Positions 13,911 to 14,171 of a DNA stretch of 14,171 nt are shown here, one piece after another (position 1 is the first letter of the stretch; each line of letters starts with the position of its first letter). The DNA lies in assembly GCA_037441765.1 (NCBI GenBank), contig JBBIRM010000065.1:1-14171 (forward strand), read 5' to 3'. The position numbers were made by a program, and so were the translations under genes. Source of the DNA: JBBIRM01 sp037441765. GTDB lineage: Bacteria > Desulfobacterota > BSN033 > UBA1163. A model generated the notes under the pieces. The model saw only the letters and a program-made list of their open reading frames with translations. It was not told the DNA's origin and made no database searches.

Positions 13911-14171
13911 AGAGTTCTGAAAAAGTCATTCAAAGACTGGGGAGGTGGGGTTCCAAACCCTTCGAATTCGGGCACCAAAAAGTTAATTTGCTAACAATCG
14001 TTTAAGAGAAAGACAAACATTTTCAGGGAATTAATTAATAGTGCCAAACTGTTGAAGGTATCCGCTCGAATGCTTTTCCACCCCACCTCCCCAGTTTATA
14101 AAACTCTTAATGAGGGTTGGCAAGCCACAAGGGCTTGCCCTACGAGAAATTAAACGAATCTAAAACGTAGG
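13911..14171 (-). repeat. Dispersed repeat, copy D, with terminal inverted repeats, runs off the window
   Basis: The longest copy. It begins with the gene-proximal end block (13911 onward). A 160-bp unit follows, bounded by perfect 16-bp inverted repeats: ACTGGGGAGGTGGGGT at 13936-13951 and its complement at 14080-14095. The core between them (TTGCTAACAATCGTTTAAG, GGTATCCGCTCGAA) matches copy A. Next comes a hairpin (14119-14139; arms GGCAAGCC and GGCTTGCC, loop ACAAG). The final 29 bases (14143-14171) match 8117-8145 exactly. CCTACG (14139-14144) and CGTAGG (14166-14171) flank that block, so a second hairpin arm probably lies beyond the edge. No ORF is convincing, so it resembles a non-autonomous element (MITE or REP-like). 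Confidence 0.8.

Noticed and set aside
13793..13978. Minus-strand 61-aa ORF before nrdJ
   Set aside because: It overlaps the nrdJ start in another frame and is made of repeat and promoter sequence, with no family resemblance.

Overview
The window is 14.2 kb of fairly AT-rich bacterial DNA with about a dozen real genes, mostly on the minus strand and tightly packed. The gene set suggests an anaerobic bacterium: an oxygen-independent, B12-dependent ribonucleotide reductase, a desulforedoxin-like metal protein, a soluble fumarate-reductase-type flavoprotein and a TAXI-type TRAP transporter. I lean towards an uncultured Desulfobacterota-like (deltaproteobacterial) lineage. This is inference from gene content, since there is no rRNA or other marker gene. 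I see no phage, plasmid, CRISPR or tRNA gene.

Left part (1-4550): the first 22 codons of a minus-strand gene run off the left edge. Next come a deoxyhypusine-synthase-like gene (minus), a 470-bp intergenic region holding a dispersed repeat and a strong promoter, inositol-3-phosphate synthase ino1 (plus), a lipoprotein zinc aminopeptidase that converges on and overlaps ino1 (minus), and a YbaK-type aminoacyl-tRNA deacylase (plus) with its own promoter.

Middle (4552-8050): a compact minus-strand operon for a TRAP-TAXI solute importer. The order is periplasmic binding protein, DUF1850 membrane protein, fused DctQM permease, behind a good sigma70-type promoter.

Right part (8060-13836): a minus-strand series nrdJ, DUF3108 protein, small desulforedoxin-like protein, FAD flavoprotein, PduO-type cobalamin adenosyltransferase. 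A functional link is plausible: PduO makes the adenosylcobalamin that class II RNR consumes, and the small metal protein and flavoprotein could be electron carriers. The nrdJ reading frame is broken by one in-frame TGA at a position that is normally glycine.

The most unusual feature is a family of dispersed repeats at about 1548-1697, 8060-8166 and 13911-14171. Each copy ends with the same sequence 10-13 bp upstream of a TTGACA box in front of a gene (ino1, the TRAP operon, nrdJ). The copies carry a 16-bp inverted repeat (ACTGGGGAGGTGGGGT) and a hairpin whose stem shows compensated base changes. All twelve complete genes end in TAA or TAG; none uses TGA.
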